Below are positions 19,801-26,859 of a DNA stretch of 64,000 nt, piece after piece; position 1 is the stretch's first letter, and every line of letters begins with the position of its first letter. A model generated the notes under the pieces. The model was not told the origin of the DNA. It made no database searches and worked only from the letters and a program-made list of their open reading frames with translations. A program made the translations under genes and the position numbers. Source of the DNA: an uncultured Acetobacteroides sp. (lineage in GTDB: Bacteria; Bacteroidota; Bacteroidia; Bacteroidales; ZOR0009); assembly GCF_963678165.1 (NCBI RefSeq), contig NZ_OY782755.1:682001-746000 (forward strand). Reading direction: 5' to 3'.

Positions 19801-21927
19801 AAGGTTGCTGACAATAGCGGATTCGAGATTACGGGCGATGTTAATGTACCTACGTATACAGCGCCAGTTATAACCCAAAAGAGCACCTGTAACGTAAATA
19901 GCAGCTACTATGTACAAATAGAGGTGGCAAATGCGCCTGCCGATTATACGGTTTCCTGTACTAAGGATGATGGTACTGCCGCCGGAACGTTTGATAAGGC
20001 TACCATGTGCATTACGGGGCTTACTCCTAATAGCATTTACCATATTAAGTTAGTCGATAAAATTGGATGTGAGTCTAATGTGATAGATGTCGATCTCAAG
20101 GAACTTGCTGAGCTTAAGCTTAAGGCAATAACCCCAACAGATGTGAAGTGTAATGGACAGACAAATGGATCAATTGCGATAGAAGTAGAAGGAGGAACGG
20201 CGCCTTTGACTTACTTCCTGTACGATGCTGCCGATAAGGAACTCAAAAATAGTACGACGCCTCTATTTGAGGGGCTAGCCGCTGCTACTTATTCGGTTAA
20301 GGTAATCGATAACAACGGGTGTTTTATCAAGAATCCAGTTCCTGTAAGTCAGCCCACCGATATGGTATTTACTCTTGATGACGCTAAGAGCAAAATCAAA
20401 CTCTGGTGCGCCACTAAGACAGAAGGTGCGCTCGCCTTTAATGTAGCCGACGCAGTTCCTGGATATACCGTCAGCCTAAAGTTGGGCGATAAGCAGATTG
20501 GCGAACCTAAAACTTTGGATGCACCTGGTGCAGGCATATACGAAAACCTTGCAGTAGGAGCATATCAGCTGGTTGCTATTGATAATAATGGTTGTCCCAA
20601 AACATTGGACCCAAAAATAGATGGTAATCATATTATTGCCGACTACGATTTGAAAAATTCGGAGTGTCGTAGATTCGTAAATCCTGAGGATATTAAAACA
20701 TCAGGAGGTGTATTTACCCTGAAGGGGCTGAGTGGTAGTTTTGGCGATAATGTAACCTATCATTTTAAGAAGGGACTTAACTTGCGAGAGCAACCTGTCG
20801 AGCCTGCATCTGGATTTGATCCAAGTGATCTTTACTACAAGTTTACGCAGGGTGTTCCTTGTACAATTTCGCAGCTGCAAGGGCTAAAATACTCTATTCT
20901 TGCGAAGGTGGTTGACCCAGTAAATGGTACTTGCGACGAGGAGTTCCCATTCGAGTTAGGTGTTAATCCGGAGAATGACTTCTTTGCCATTGCAGATCCC
21001 GATAAATCGTTCTGTATAAACTCTTCTGTCGACTTTACGGCTCGTATTGATGGCAAAGTTGACCAAAGTAAGTATGAATACGAGAATGGGACGATTAAAG
21101 TGGACAACAATTTTAATCCAATACCCAAAAGGTATACTGTAGAGTGGACAAATATCGAGGGGTCTAGCATTTCTACCGAATACGCTGATGGTGTAATTAC
21201 TAGTTTGACAAAAACGGATAAGCTTACCCCAGAAAAGATAACATCGAAGGTTCCTTATACGCTTGTTAAACCTTACATCTTTAAGGTAACGACGAGCAAT
21301 AACAAGTGCTACGATGTTGACACCGCTAAGGTGTTAGTTTACCCGTTCTCAAGTCCATACATTTCAGGACCACTGGTTAAGGAGGTTGATGGGGTTGGAT
21401 ACTTTATGCGAATGCCGCTGGGGGCAACCCAAAACCTGCAGCTTAAGTATAAGGTAGAAGGTTTCTCGCCAAAGCTTGTGTGGAATCCTATGGAAGCCGA
21501 ATGGTTGAATGTTGATGCCGATGATAATACCAAGATATCCATTAACGATAAGTTTGGTGAGGCCGCAAGCCTTCTTGCAACGGTGACGTACAAGATTAGC
21601 GATACCGAAACATGCCAGGAGTATGCTGGCTTTAAGATCATGCCGTTAAGTGGAATTAATCCTCCAAATGCCTTTACTCCAAATGGTGATGGTTACAATG
21701 ACACCTGGAGGGTGATATATGACGAGGAAATGGTAAACTATCCGAACATTGAAGTTGAGATATACAACCGATGGGGTGCTATGGTATACCATTCTAAACC
21801 ATACAAGAACGATTGGAATGGTAGACACAGCGGAAAAGACCTGCCGGTGGGTACTTACTACTACGTTATTAAGCTGCATAGAGGAAAACTTCCTAATATT
21901 AGCGGTGCAGTTTCCATTATACGCTAA
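10840..21927 (+). CDS. Giant SprB-repeat surface adhesin with type IX secretion C-terminal domain
   Basis: This 3695-residue protein is probably a cell-surface filament or adhesin. A signal peptide ends near residue 25 (GLAQS). It is followed by an N-terminal beta domain that starts RYWVGGSGNWSDSQHWS, a pattern shared by large Bacteroidota adhesins. From about residue 210 to 3200 I count about 36 SprB-type repeats of 75-90 residues. Each starts with a Cys-x-Gly-x-x-x-Gly-x-Ile core such as CNGDKTGSITV and ends with a YTVTVTDxxGC-like strand. The last 90 residues (from about 3605, PPNAFTPNGDGYNDTWRV, with YNRWG and LPVGTYYY) are the gliding-motility-associated type B sorting domain that sends proteins through the PorSS/T9SS to the surface. 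Several late repeats lack the cysteine. The gene is AT-richer than its upstream neighbours. A PorP/SprF gene follows 11 bases downstream, as for SprB in Flavobacterium. Confidence 0.93.
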   Translation: MRNFYVFARIAMLFIASFGVLGGLAQSRYWVGGSGNWSDSQHWSYTSGGKGGAAVPTQANLVVVDRNSFRSEGVIKLDHDIKVGGLFWNEDVALSGFEGNYTITSDGNLIFESTRSWMGTFVLSSSSERYVSFPSSTIGANLLFESQANYYFLSGLTTSGTLEVEGNNVNFGNHKIKAQTLIAPNGVKKTAYKTGFLKTTEPSQNSVFQVDFDLTNISCSSSVDGSIKINKVTAGVKDVTSTTTFQWTDAGGKVIPGTTLLSNLSGGSYFLKMTSGILKDVKRFDIKPPIPLTFDDFLVTNASCNGGNGNVSLSLIGGTAPYKYVLNTNPPVPFDGSYLSLDIAVGTYSLSIIDSHSCLYDYSNASGKNEIVISQPAPIVLTATHTDVNGCFGNSNGTISIVATGGTVDSPLEGSYDGSKYVLLPTDGKNTFASLPAGIYSNVIVRRVKDVNCKSVAPAQKIDQPVKLSATVSTVPVSGCSATPDGQIVITGASGGSGKYQFSKDGGSTWFSNSGSASYTFTGVDVGNYKVWVEDLDNPGCRIQLNGGSDVAITAKPALTATVTFTDITCSGANDGVITITNPQGGSGIYDYTISGAVGWKAGDNSGTGGLVSSALPPKPAPGYTIQIRDNKNQTCVKVIGNVVISDPAPLNASIVTVPVTGCYNSKNGSITFSNPTGGRTVPPTVYEFTIDGTTWSTAASFPNLDPGLKTPIKMRDQAHKSCEKSFSNQTIVGPAQIKSGFTSTNVKVCADAANGSITFVNPTGGSGSYEFSIDGGLTYSTPVGNVFVGLDKGARSLFVRNKATHDCAEHIGDVNITAPPVMSAIVTSTPSCYGKSTGSITVSNPTGGLSGTYKYSRDNANWFTGTGGASGKDYTFTNLPKGDYPIYIQDAANPTCIKLLSSPTTSVGETNNLTADVKANPATGCAITNNGSIVITNPAGAATGQYEYRLNSDAWSSSGSFPNLAPGDYDVFIREKNSVCDIWLGKKTVSPPSLLTINSIDKVDPSCFIEAIPSGSITVNASGGTPALAYTINTGELPKGTLFEHLKAGKYTVTVTDAAGCSKSSDVELLSAAQIVPTVTHEDVSCAGKGKITITALPASGTYQYSIKGGVAGTFSSSGSFTGQDAGSYTAVVMDSKGCLSSKIPVTIKDAVVLDVAVVSITPVKCNGESSGIINLKINSGTPNYYYNIGAGIVPLVGTSITGLKAKNGYSLTISDDAGCSKDLGSVDVGEPDPITATIDKQDDTGCSGNPTGFIKIVNPKGGTPSLTYSYTVVPLFGNNPNFLGLAKGDYPVAIKDGAGCIQPLGTVKIGDAKLDIDLAATAVTNVACNGDKTGSITVAVIGGSGSYGYSISNGATPVGNKFDKLGQGNYDVTVKDNNTGCSVTKKIPVTEPSAIVPHIQKYDITCKGLGNGRILVAPTGGKNTPNPYVITLTPAATFDYVKGEFSGLGPNANYTVTVEDNNACKSVTSGIGIIEPSPISITSQFSKNPTCSSSGIIKVEAEGGTPPLKYSLIKDAAVVTSNDNGSFSVGAGDYIVDVTDANSCAKVSTPSIKLTSPSTIVFSNVIVPKINCSTEKTSLTVTVSGISGTPTVTLAKDGVATTAPSVTKIGANYEVKAANLSGGKYTVTVTDSNDPTCKQSLDIDIIEPTALTLDTPVINPPTSGNNGSISILAHNGTPSYTYTITPGTLPSNSTGIFNGLGIDTYTIKVVDANGCSISSSPIVLSSISVTAVGADISCFGAKDGKITVNITGGVSPFTIKLTPPSPAAVQTFTAAASPFVIDKQDKGTYLVDVADKNGTSVATMTVTINEPSALVIALQNATSRLCAGSNTGKIDVVITGGNTPYDITWVGDNAGVPTTGGKLVGQSITELSAGKYVVTVKSAGGGCATTAEHTIVDNPAITYTVDPKNPICGSPTSGSIAVTVTSTNSAATYSYAKDGVTFDNTDGKFTGLSQGAYTIAVNDGLGCQSASQNVNLTSPTAISIADVTKTDTKCAIGGTVTVKAAGGGGDLTYKLLRSGSKVLVASNTNSLGEFTFVDVPAGKYLVEVTDGGTCPASWPNPITIANGGGATTIKVVTYTVDNIKCFGDLGKATIKVMGVQGTLSCAFVNKTTGVTLTEGVDYTFKATPGANAGDYTIEVGGFTAGTYNMFISDDNACPQKFPFGISGPTKLKIDSVTKLDPSSNSSADGSITVVASGGVKLGAAPGYYTYSKDGVDFSNTTGVFDKLNPGKYIITVKDKNHCIVATDEIELIAKSNLNIDDIIIGNPKCHKELNGTIDIYASGGSGKMMYSIYGDNKDKYGYDSHFEGLPAGKYTVCVKDEANVVATREVDLVDPDPVVVTLIKTQTPSANGATDGSIVVKATGGSGNYVYSLVDVNSGMEMSNVTTGSVEVNFNKLPSGTYTITATDDNGCSGTVGPIVLEELSLYVNITHVKCANEKTGKLDVDVKGGTEPFKLTWQPAGGTVNGPFDVTDRKYSIPDLDAGDYIISVTDGTGTTETMTATIKPAVTLLASVKAKPETICAGTTDGKVELDISGGNPGYKITWVADTPSPEGATGTVTGTTISGLWPSKYHITITDADGAGCSLVLDTEVESYPAIVIDKVEPTQPKCNGDLGAVKVTASGGVGDLKYSATIDGVVVENTTGLFDKMKPGSYTINVTDTKGCTNKSAVVEIVEPKAIVITVVEVKDVTCTSKGKITVTAEGGTGKLTFSNGTDTNETGIFDNLDAKTYTITVTDEASCSASKDVPVVSTAALKITNLVVDDVKCNGKSTGKVSFNVDGATSGLVVTVNGTPVTPDAAGLYVVDGLKAGAVTINAKDDSGCDITEQPTIVEPTAITADIIVTSVPKDPADPSGSIQVTVHGGSGVYDIICINPDNGINMTITAGENVAAIFNKLPLGKYTITIDDGNSCPYTGEVVIANLSMTAKGISGSCKDPKGSIEVSITDGAKPYTVTYTKKGDATVIETKTGNENLVTFAGVDAGDYTVKVADNSGFEITGDVNVPTYTAPVITQKSTCNVNSSYYVQIEVANAPADYTVSCTKDDGTAAGTFDKATMCITGLTPNSIYHIKLVDKIGCESNVIDVDLKELAELKLKAITPTDVKCNGQTNGSIAIEVEGGTAPLTYFLYDAADKELKNSTTPLFEGLAAATYSVKVIDNNGCFIKNPVPVSQPTDMVFTLDDAKSKIKLWCATKTEGALAFNVADAVPGYTVSLKLGDKQIGEPKTLDAPGAGIYENLAVGAYQLVAIDNNGCPKTLDPKIDGNHIIADYDLKNSECRRFVNPEDIKTSGGVFTLKGLSGSFGDNVTYHFKKGLNLREQPVEPASGFDPSDLYYKFTQGVPCTISQLQGLKYSILAKVVDPVNGTCDEEFPFELGVNPENDFFAIADPDKSFCINSSVDFTARIDGKVDQSKYEYENGTIKVDNNFNPIPKRYTVEWTNIEGSSISTEYADGVITSLTKTDKLTPEKITSKVPYTLVKPYIFKVTTSNNKCYDVDTAKVLVYPFSSPYISGPLVKEVDGVGYFMRMPLGATQNLQLKYKVEGFSPKLVWNPMEAEWLNVDADDNTKISINDKFGEAASLLATVTYKISDTETCQEYAGFKIMPLSGINPPNAFTPNGDGYNDTWRVIYDEEMVNYPNIEVEIYNRWGAMVYHSKPYKNDWNGRHSGKDLPVGTYYYVIKLHRGKLPNISGAVSIIR

Positions 21928-21938
21928 TTAATGCCGAT

Positions 21939-22901
21939 ATGATTATGAGAAGAATAACTTACATACTTTGTACGGCTGTTTCGTTGCTTGTTAGCATTGA
22001 TGGTGTAAAGGCGCAGCAGGATGCTCAGCTGTCGCAGTACATGTGGAACCCATATATCCTAAACCCGGCCGTTGCCGGAACGTTGGGGAACTATCAGGTG
22101 AGGTTTAATAGCCGCTTTCAGTGGGCGGGTATTGCCGATGCGCCACAAACCTACCAAATATGCGCCTACGGACCAGATGTACGCCGGCGTATGGGCTGGG
22201 GCGCTCAGCTGTATAGCGATATTGTGGGCCCCATAAGCACAACAGGCTTCCTCGCTTCGTACGGCTATAACGTTCAGCTTAACGAGATGTTCTCGCTATC
22301 GGGTGGTCTTTCGTTAGGTGGTCTGCAGTATAAGGTTGATGGCACTAAGCTTGATGCCGGCGACTTGCAGTATCACCCCGAACTTCTCGATTTGTGGGAA
22401 AATGACCCCTCGCTGCTAAAGTCTTCCATAAGTGCCTTCGCCCCAGATGCCAATTTGGGTGTATATCTTTATGCAACCAACATGCATTTCGGCCTTTCGG
22501 TGCAGCACCTTTTTGGAAGCAAGCTTAACTTTAACAACGAAACGATCGGCATTAACCGACTTCGTCAGAATATTTACATTACGGGAGGATATATCTTCCC
22601 CATCAACCGGGAGTTCTCGCTGGAGCCAACCCTGCTGGCAAAGTTTATGAATGGAGCGCCATTTGTTCCCGAAGTAAACTGCAAGGCGAAGTATCGTATA
22701 GAGTACAGGCGCGTGGAAAGCGAGCTATGGGGGGGCATATCGTTCAGGTATGGCGATGCTGCAGCCTTGATGTTTGGCATCGTTTACGAGAAAAAGTACC
22801 TATTTGGCTACTCGTTCGACTGGTCATACACCCAGCTGGGGCGCTACTCCAACGGAACGCATGAGGTAATGATCGGTGTTCTCTTTGACAAGATCAAGTA
22901 G
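21939..22901 (+). CDS. PorP/SprF family type IX secretion outer-membrane protein
   Basis: This 320-residue protein has a signal peptide (SLLVSIDGVKAQQ) and the family opening DAQLSQYMWNPYILNPAVAG, a near-diagnostic PorP/SprF motif. A beta-barrel follows, ending in a strand with HEVMIGVLF. SprF is needed for surface delivery of SprB in Flavobacterium, and PorP-type proteins bind type B C-terminal domains. Its place 11 bases after the adhesin gene argues that it serves that adhesin. An internal ATG at 21945 is an equally good start and would leave a cleaner signal peptide. Confidence 0.93.
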   Translation: MIMRRITYILCTAVSLLVSIDGVKAQQDAQLSQYMWNPYILNPAVAGTLGNYQVRFNSRFQWAGIADAPQTYQICAYGPDVRRRMGWGAQLYSDIVGPISTTGFLASYGYNVQLNEMFSLSGGLSLGGLQYKVDGTKLDAGDLQYHPELLDLWENDPSLLKSSISAFAPDANLGVYLYATNMHFGLSVQHLFGSKLNFNNETIGINRLRQNIYITGGYIFPINREFSLEPTLLAKFMNGAPFVPEVNCKAKYRIEYRRVESELWGGISFRYGDAAALMFGIVYEKKYLFGYSFDWSYTQLGRYSNGTHEVMIGVLFDKIK

Positions 22902-22917
22902 ACTCCTTACAATACAG

Positions 22918-22947
22918 AAATCAGGCCGCCCTTGGGCGGCCTGATTT
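22918..22947 (+). terminator. Terminator of the adhesin-PorP operon
   Basis: A 14-bp perfect inverted repeat (AAATCAGGCCGCCC, a TT loop, then its complement) lies 17 bases after the PorP stop and ends in a T-rich run. It would work in both directions. Confidence 0.85.
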
Positions 22948-23293
22948 GTTATATGGCTATATAACGTTTTTGGTGGGGATGCCCTACTTCGGACTCGCTA
23001 TTCAACCGCAGTGTGGTTGAGATTATGTGAAACCTATTTCCCTGCATTGCAGGTGGTGCTAATAGAATTCAATTCCTGTAAGATTGCAGATTAGCAAACA
23101 CCATGCGATAATGCTTAGGATTAGTAGAATCTAGCTGTCAATCACAACGATCTGAAGCCCGCAAGGGCTTTAATTTTAATGGCCCCGAGTGAAACTCGGG
23201 GTATTTGTTCGGAAGAGGTAAACAACCCCGACGAGCATAGCCGTAAAACTAAGGAGGCTTAGTGCTCTAGCAATAGTGCATGATTGAAACTGG

Positions 23294-23403
23294 TTATCCC
23301 CTCCTTGGAGGGGGCAGGGGGTGGGTTTGTTCGTTAAAATCAACATTTCTCGTTTCACTCGCGTTCTTAACCCACCCCTACCTCCCGCTTAAGCGGGAGG
23401 ATA
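23294..23403. repeat. Palindromic repeat with two GC-rich inverted arms
   Basis: The left arm (23294-23328, itself containing CCCCTCC-TTGG-AGGGG) and right arm (23368-23403, containing CTCCCGCTTAAGCGGGAG) are roughly inverted relative to each other: GGGGGTGGGTT against AACCCACCCC. The flank at 23401-23455 matches, in reverse complement, the flank of a related arm at 26699-26748. This is a mobile or REP-like repeat with no coding potential. Confidence 0.6.
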
Positions 23404-23699
23404 ATGTGCTACTATTGTGCGTTTATTCTTTTGAATTCAGGCTTAACTTGATGGCTATGCCCAAAAGGGTGAATGTATTCACGAGTAAGCTGTCAAACCC
23501 TCCTATACTACCCACCCTATTAGTTATAGAACCTTGTTATATAACCCAAATGTCGAACTTTACCTCTATGCAATTAGAAGAATACTACACTTCTAGTCCG
23601 CATGGTAAATGTAGTCTCATCGAATTGCAGTTTCTATTACACAATTTTCGTCTCTTTTTTCGGCTTAAATGGTTGAATATTTGTGTTGTATTACATTGA

Positions 23700-24050
23700 T
23701 TTTGCTTTTACAAGTTGAATAAAACGATTATTGGAAGAATGACCAACCAACGGCGGACAGGTGCACTAGTGCAGGATCGCTTTCTTCCGTAAATACCATG
23801 GCGAAGCCATACCAGACTGGCACGAATCCCTGTTTGAGCGAGGTCGCCTCCACATCGTTCCTCAATGCCGTAACGGTCTTAGGGCTATTGGTTTATTTGA
23901 GGTAGATTCATTTCTCCGCGACCGAGCGAGTTAATTCGTGCCAAGGGTTTTTGGTTCTTTTTGCCCTACAAAAAGAACAGATAAGGAGATTAAATTCTCT
24001 TTATACGCCCAAATGCTGAACTTGTACCTTTCAAAGCGAAATCGCTATAA
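23700..24050 (+). repeat. Dispersed element, copy 1
   Basis: This copy starts with a TTTTACAAGTTGAATAAAACG-like end and includes CCAACGGCGGACAGG, GGCACGAATCCCTGTTTGA and CGCGACCGAGCGAGTTAATT. A hairpin (GTTCTTTTTG, loop CCCTA, CAAAAAGAAC at 23954-23978) lies near its right end. It matches 43496-43918 along nearly its whole length and 40340-40690 in reverse orientation. It has no open frame. Confidence 0.8.
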
Positions 24051-24063
24051 GGCTATTCAATCC

Positions 24064-25443
24064 CTAGCGCATGCTTTCCACCTCCTCTATCGTAATGGGT
24101 ACATGCTTACCAAGGCGGCGCGCACCTTCTGGTGTAATTAGGTAGTCCTCCTCGTTGCGTAGCCCACCGAAGTTTCGGTATTCCTCCACCTTATCGTAGT
24201 TGATGAACTCTGCAAAGCGCTTTTCTGCCTTCCACATATCTATTAGCTCGGGAATAAAGTAGATTCCAGGTTCGATGGTAAGAACAAATCCAGGCTCAAG
24301 TTTACGGGCAAGCCTTAACGACTTCAATCCGAATAGCGTGCTCTTTGGTTGTCCATCGTAGCCCACCCAAACCTCTCCAAGGTTTTCCATATCGTGCACA
24401 TCGAGGCCCATCATGTGGCCCAATCCGCACTGGAAGAACAGCGCATGAGCACCAGCATTGGCTGCTTCGGCTGCATCGCCGCGCATTAACCCGAGATTCT
24501 TCATCCCATCAACAATGGTGCGGGCCGCAAGAAGGTGGATTTCCTTAAAAGGAACGCCTGGTTTAAGCGCTGCTACCGCATTCTGGTGTGCCGCTAGCGC
24601 AATTCGGTAGATATCCTTCTGTCGTTCTGTAAATCGCCTGCTAACGGGTATCGTTGACGAAAGATCTCCGGCATAGTGCATCCTATTTTCGGCACCTGCA
24701 TCCAGCAAAAGCATATCCCCTTCCTTGAGAACATTCCCGTGGTAGTGGTTATGGAGCGTTTGACCGTTGATAGTGGCAATTACAGGAAACGAAATGTTCC
24801 CTTCGCTGGCCAGTGCGATTTGTGTAACGGCAGCAGCAACATCTGCTTCCTTCATACCGGGGCGAATCATCCGCATAGCCTCAATATGCATATCCGCGGT
24901 AATCGCTACGGACTCCTCTATTTGGATGATTTCCTCCTCAGTTTTGTAGCTGCGCTGGTCTACAACCGCTTTAATAAAGTCAACCGAAGCCGCTTCGGTT
25001 TGCATTTTGGGGGTTATACCGAGCAACTCCATCAGCTTAACCTGATGTTCTGCCCTGTAAGGTGGTAGAAAGTGAATCTTTCGTCCGCTTTCCATCGCCC
25101 TGGTTAGAATTTCATACAACCGCGCGGTTGGTTCCGTGCGGTTTACCCCAACTAGTAAGCTCTTTTCGCGTACGGTGGGCTGAGATCCCATCCATACGAT
25201 ATGGTCGATGGTTAGCTCATCGCCAAAGATAATCTCCTCGTCGTTGTCGATGTCGATTATGGCAGAAAGTCCTGCATAGTCCGAGCCAAAGAAGTAGAGA
25301 AACGTTGAATCTTGGCGGAAATGGTAGGTGTTGTCGGCATAGTTCATGCCGTAGTCATCGTTGCCCAAGAAAAGAAGTATTCCCGATGCAACATCCTTCT
25401 GCAGGCGCCTGCGCCTGTCGATGTAAGTTTTAGGTGAAAACAT
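24064..25443 (-). CDS. pepP: M24 family Xaa-Pro aminopeptidase
   Basis: This 459-residue protein has an N-terminal creatinase-like domain (to about residue 170) and a C-terminal pita-bread domain. The metal ligands are visible in order: the two aspartates in LLDAGAENRMHYAGDLSST, the histidine in GLGHMMGLDVHD, the glutamate in LTIEPGIYF, and the last glutamate in FGGLRNEEDYLITPEG. It would remove N-terminal residues before proline in the cytoplasm. Length and domain order are normal for aminopeptidase P. It is transcribed alone; the 324-bp gap upstream separates it from a divergent gene. Confidence 0.93.
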   Translation of the reverse strand: MFSPKTYIDRRRRLQKDVASGILLFLGNDDYGMNYADNTYHFRQDSTFLYFFGSDYAGLSAIIDIDNDEEIIFGDELTIDHIVWMGSQPTVREKSLLVGVNRTEPTARLYEILTRAMESGRKIHFLPPYRAEHQVKLMELLGITPKMQTEAASVDFIKAVVDQRSYKTEEEIIQIEESVAITADMHIEAMRMIRPGMKEADVAAAVTQIALASEGNISFPVIATINGQTLHNHYHGNVLKEGDMLLLDAGAENRMHYAGDLSSTIPVSRRFTERQKDIYRIALAAHQNAVAALKPGVPFKEIHLLAARTIVDGMKNLGLMRGDAAEAANAGAHALFFQCGLGHMMGLDVHDMENLGEVWVGYDGQPKSTLFGLKSLRLARKLEPGFVLTIEPGIYFIPELIDMWKAEKRFAEFINYDKVEEYRNFGGLRNEEDYLITPEGARRLGKHVPITIEEVESMR

Positions 25444-25767
25444 GATGGTATAGGTTTACAGGTAAGTAATTCGGCGCGATGCGTAGCGCATAAAGGGGTG
25501 AAGGGCTAGTGCGCTAACAAATCAAGCACTCAAAAAGCCCCTTGTACGAGGCATTGTACCTAAGAAAAAAACGATTGTATAGAATCATTTCGTAAAGCTT
25601 AGATTTCAAATATAGAATTATTACGAACACGTGGTAATCGCTTGAGAAACTATTTTATTAATCTAAAATTTCTCGATTAGCGAATAAGCGTATTGCCATT
25701 TTACTCTTAACAAATCATTAACGCAATAATATCCAGCACAGGGCGTTATGCTATAAATTATATACCT
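25444..25767. other. Divergent intergenic region between pepP and an exported-protein gene
   Basis: No gene is seen. On the minus strand TATATTTG at 25607-25614 matches the -7 consensus and could serve pepP with a leader of about 160 bases. No clear element was found for the + strand gene at 25768. Confidence 0.35.
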
Positions 25768-26346
25768 ATGCTTCGGAAAAATATTGGTGCAACAGCTCTG
25801 CTTACCTTAGGTCCTTTTTCGCTTTTTGCCCAGGAAGGAATCGTTGATACGCTTAAAAATCGGCCTCATATCCTTAAGCAGGATAAGATCGTAAAATCAT
25901 CCACCACGATTAACTTTCCCAAACGGTTGGATGTTGAAGTTATAGGATCTTCCTACGGTGCTATCCGCAGGCGACCTCGCTACGGCACCTACTACTTCGA
26001 CTATAAGTTTGATATCCCGCTCGACTACGTCAAACCCAAAAAAGATAGCGCAATTATGGCCGGATTTATCGTTCCCGATACCCTTCAGGATCCCGTAACT
26101 AGACTAGAGATATATGGTAGAAAAAAGCGCTATAAGAATACCCCCGCTGAAGATTTTATTGAGAGGAATATTGTTCCACATGTCCTAAGCTACGATCAGC
26201 TGATTTACGTACAAATGCGAAATCCTGTCAAAGTTCCAGAGTATAGAAAACCTTTATCCCAGGTATACCTAGTTCAAAAAACAAGACAAGAGCAAATTGA
26301 GGATAGCATCGCGTATGCTAGAAGAAAAAGGGCGAAAAACATGTAG
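25768..26346 (+). CDS. Exported protein of unknown function
   Basis: This 192-residue protein has a signal peptide (GATALLTLGPFSLFAQ, cleavage near residue 22) and is otherwise basic and rich in Tyr, Pro and Arg. The middle contains GAIRRRPRYGTYYFDYKF, and the C terminus is a charged helix ending RRKRAKNM. There are no membrane segments and no recognised motif. It is a single gene with no close neighbours. It is probably genuine because codon usage matches neighbours and the signal peptide is good. Confidence 0.7.
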   Translation: MLRKNIGATALLTLGPFSLFAQEGIVDTLKNRPHILKQDKIVKSSTTINFPKRLDVEVIGSSYGAIRRRPRYGTYYFDYKFDIPLDYVKPKKDSAIMAGFIVPDTLQDPVTRLEIYGRKKRYKNTPAEDFIERNIVPHVLSYDQLIYVQMRNPVKVPEYRKPLSQVYLVQKTRQEQIEDSIAYARRKRAKNM

Positions 26347-26859
26347 AATTATGTACTTGGATTTGCAATTATCCTTCGTTCTACAAGGCTATAGCTGCTA
26401 CGTAGTACCTTTGCCTTTCAAACTTTGTCCGTTGGACATTCCGACTTGTAGCATAACCGTTGCAAGCCGCATATTTTCCTCGTAGAGGATATATGGATTC
26501 CACATTTTATTACTTTATCAAGCTTTAAAAGTCGCCGATAAGATAAAGAATCGTAGCAATAGCATTCTTAAAAGTAAGTTTCGAAACGCGATCTTCACAT
26601 CACTATCTCTATGAATTGACATTTCGGGATAGACACGCCTTGCATGCATTTTCTTGTATGTAAAACAAATTGATTAAGAGGGGAATACTATTATTATAAC
26701 CAAACTAAGTTCGAATTCAAAATGATGAACGCATAATAGCAGCACGTTATCCCCTCCACAGGAGGGGTAGGGGTGGGTTAAAGCAGTAACCAAAACTTAC
26801 TCTTCGCCTAGCCGGAGGATTACCAACTTTAATCATGCTCAAATGATTGTTTTCTGCAC
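26347..26859. other. Non-coding region with an inverted copy of a palindromic repeat
   Basis: No gene is seen. The segment 26699-26781 carries an arm TTATCCCCTCC-ACA-GGAGGGG followed by TAGGGGTGGGTT, related to the left arm at 23294-23328. Its left flank is the reverse complement of 23401-23455. Confidence 0.5.

Larger units (their letters stand above)
22948..24063. other. Long non-coding region full of palindromes and dispersed repeats
   Basis: No credible gene is seen in 1.1 kb. It carries short hairpins (AAGCCCGCAAGGGCTT at 23155-23170, and CCCCGAGTGAAACTCGGGG at 23183-23201), a pair of inverted GC-rich arms at 23294-23403, and one full copy of the dispersed element at about 23700-24050. 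Open frames across it lack coding character. Confidence 0.6.

Noticed and set aside
10840..21927. The giant adhesin gene as several genes or a prophage tail fibre
   Set aside because: It is one uninterrupted frame with a uniform SprB repeat pattern and a T9SS C-terminal domain; no phage genes are nearby.
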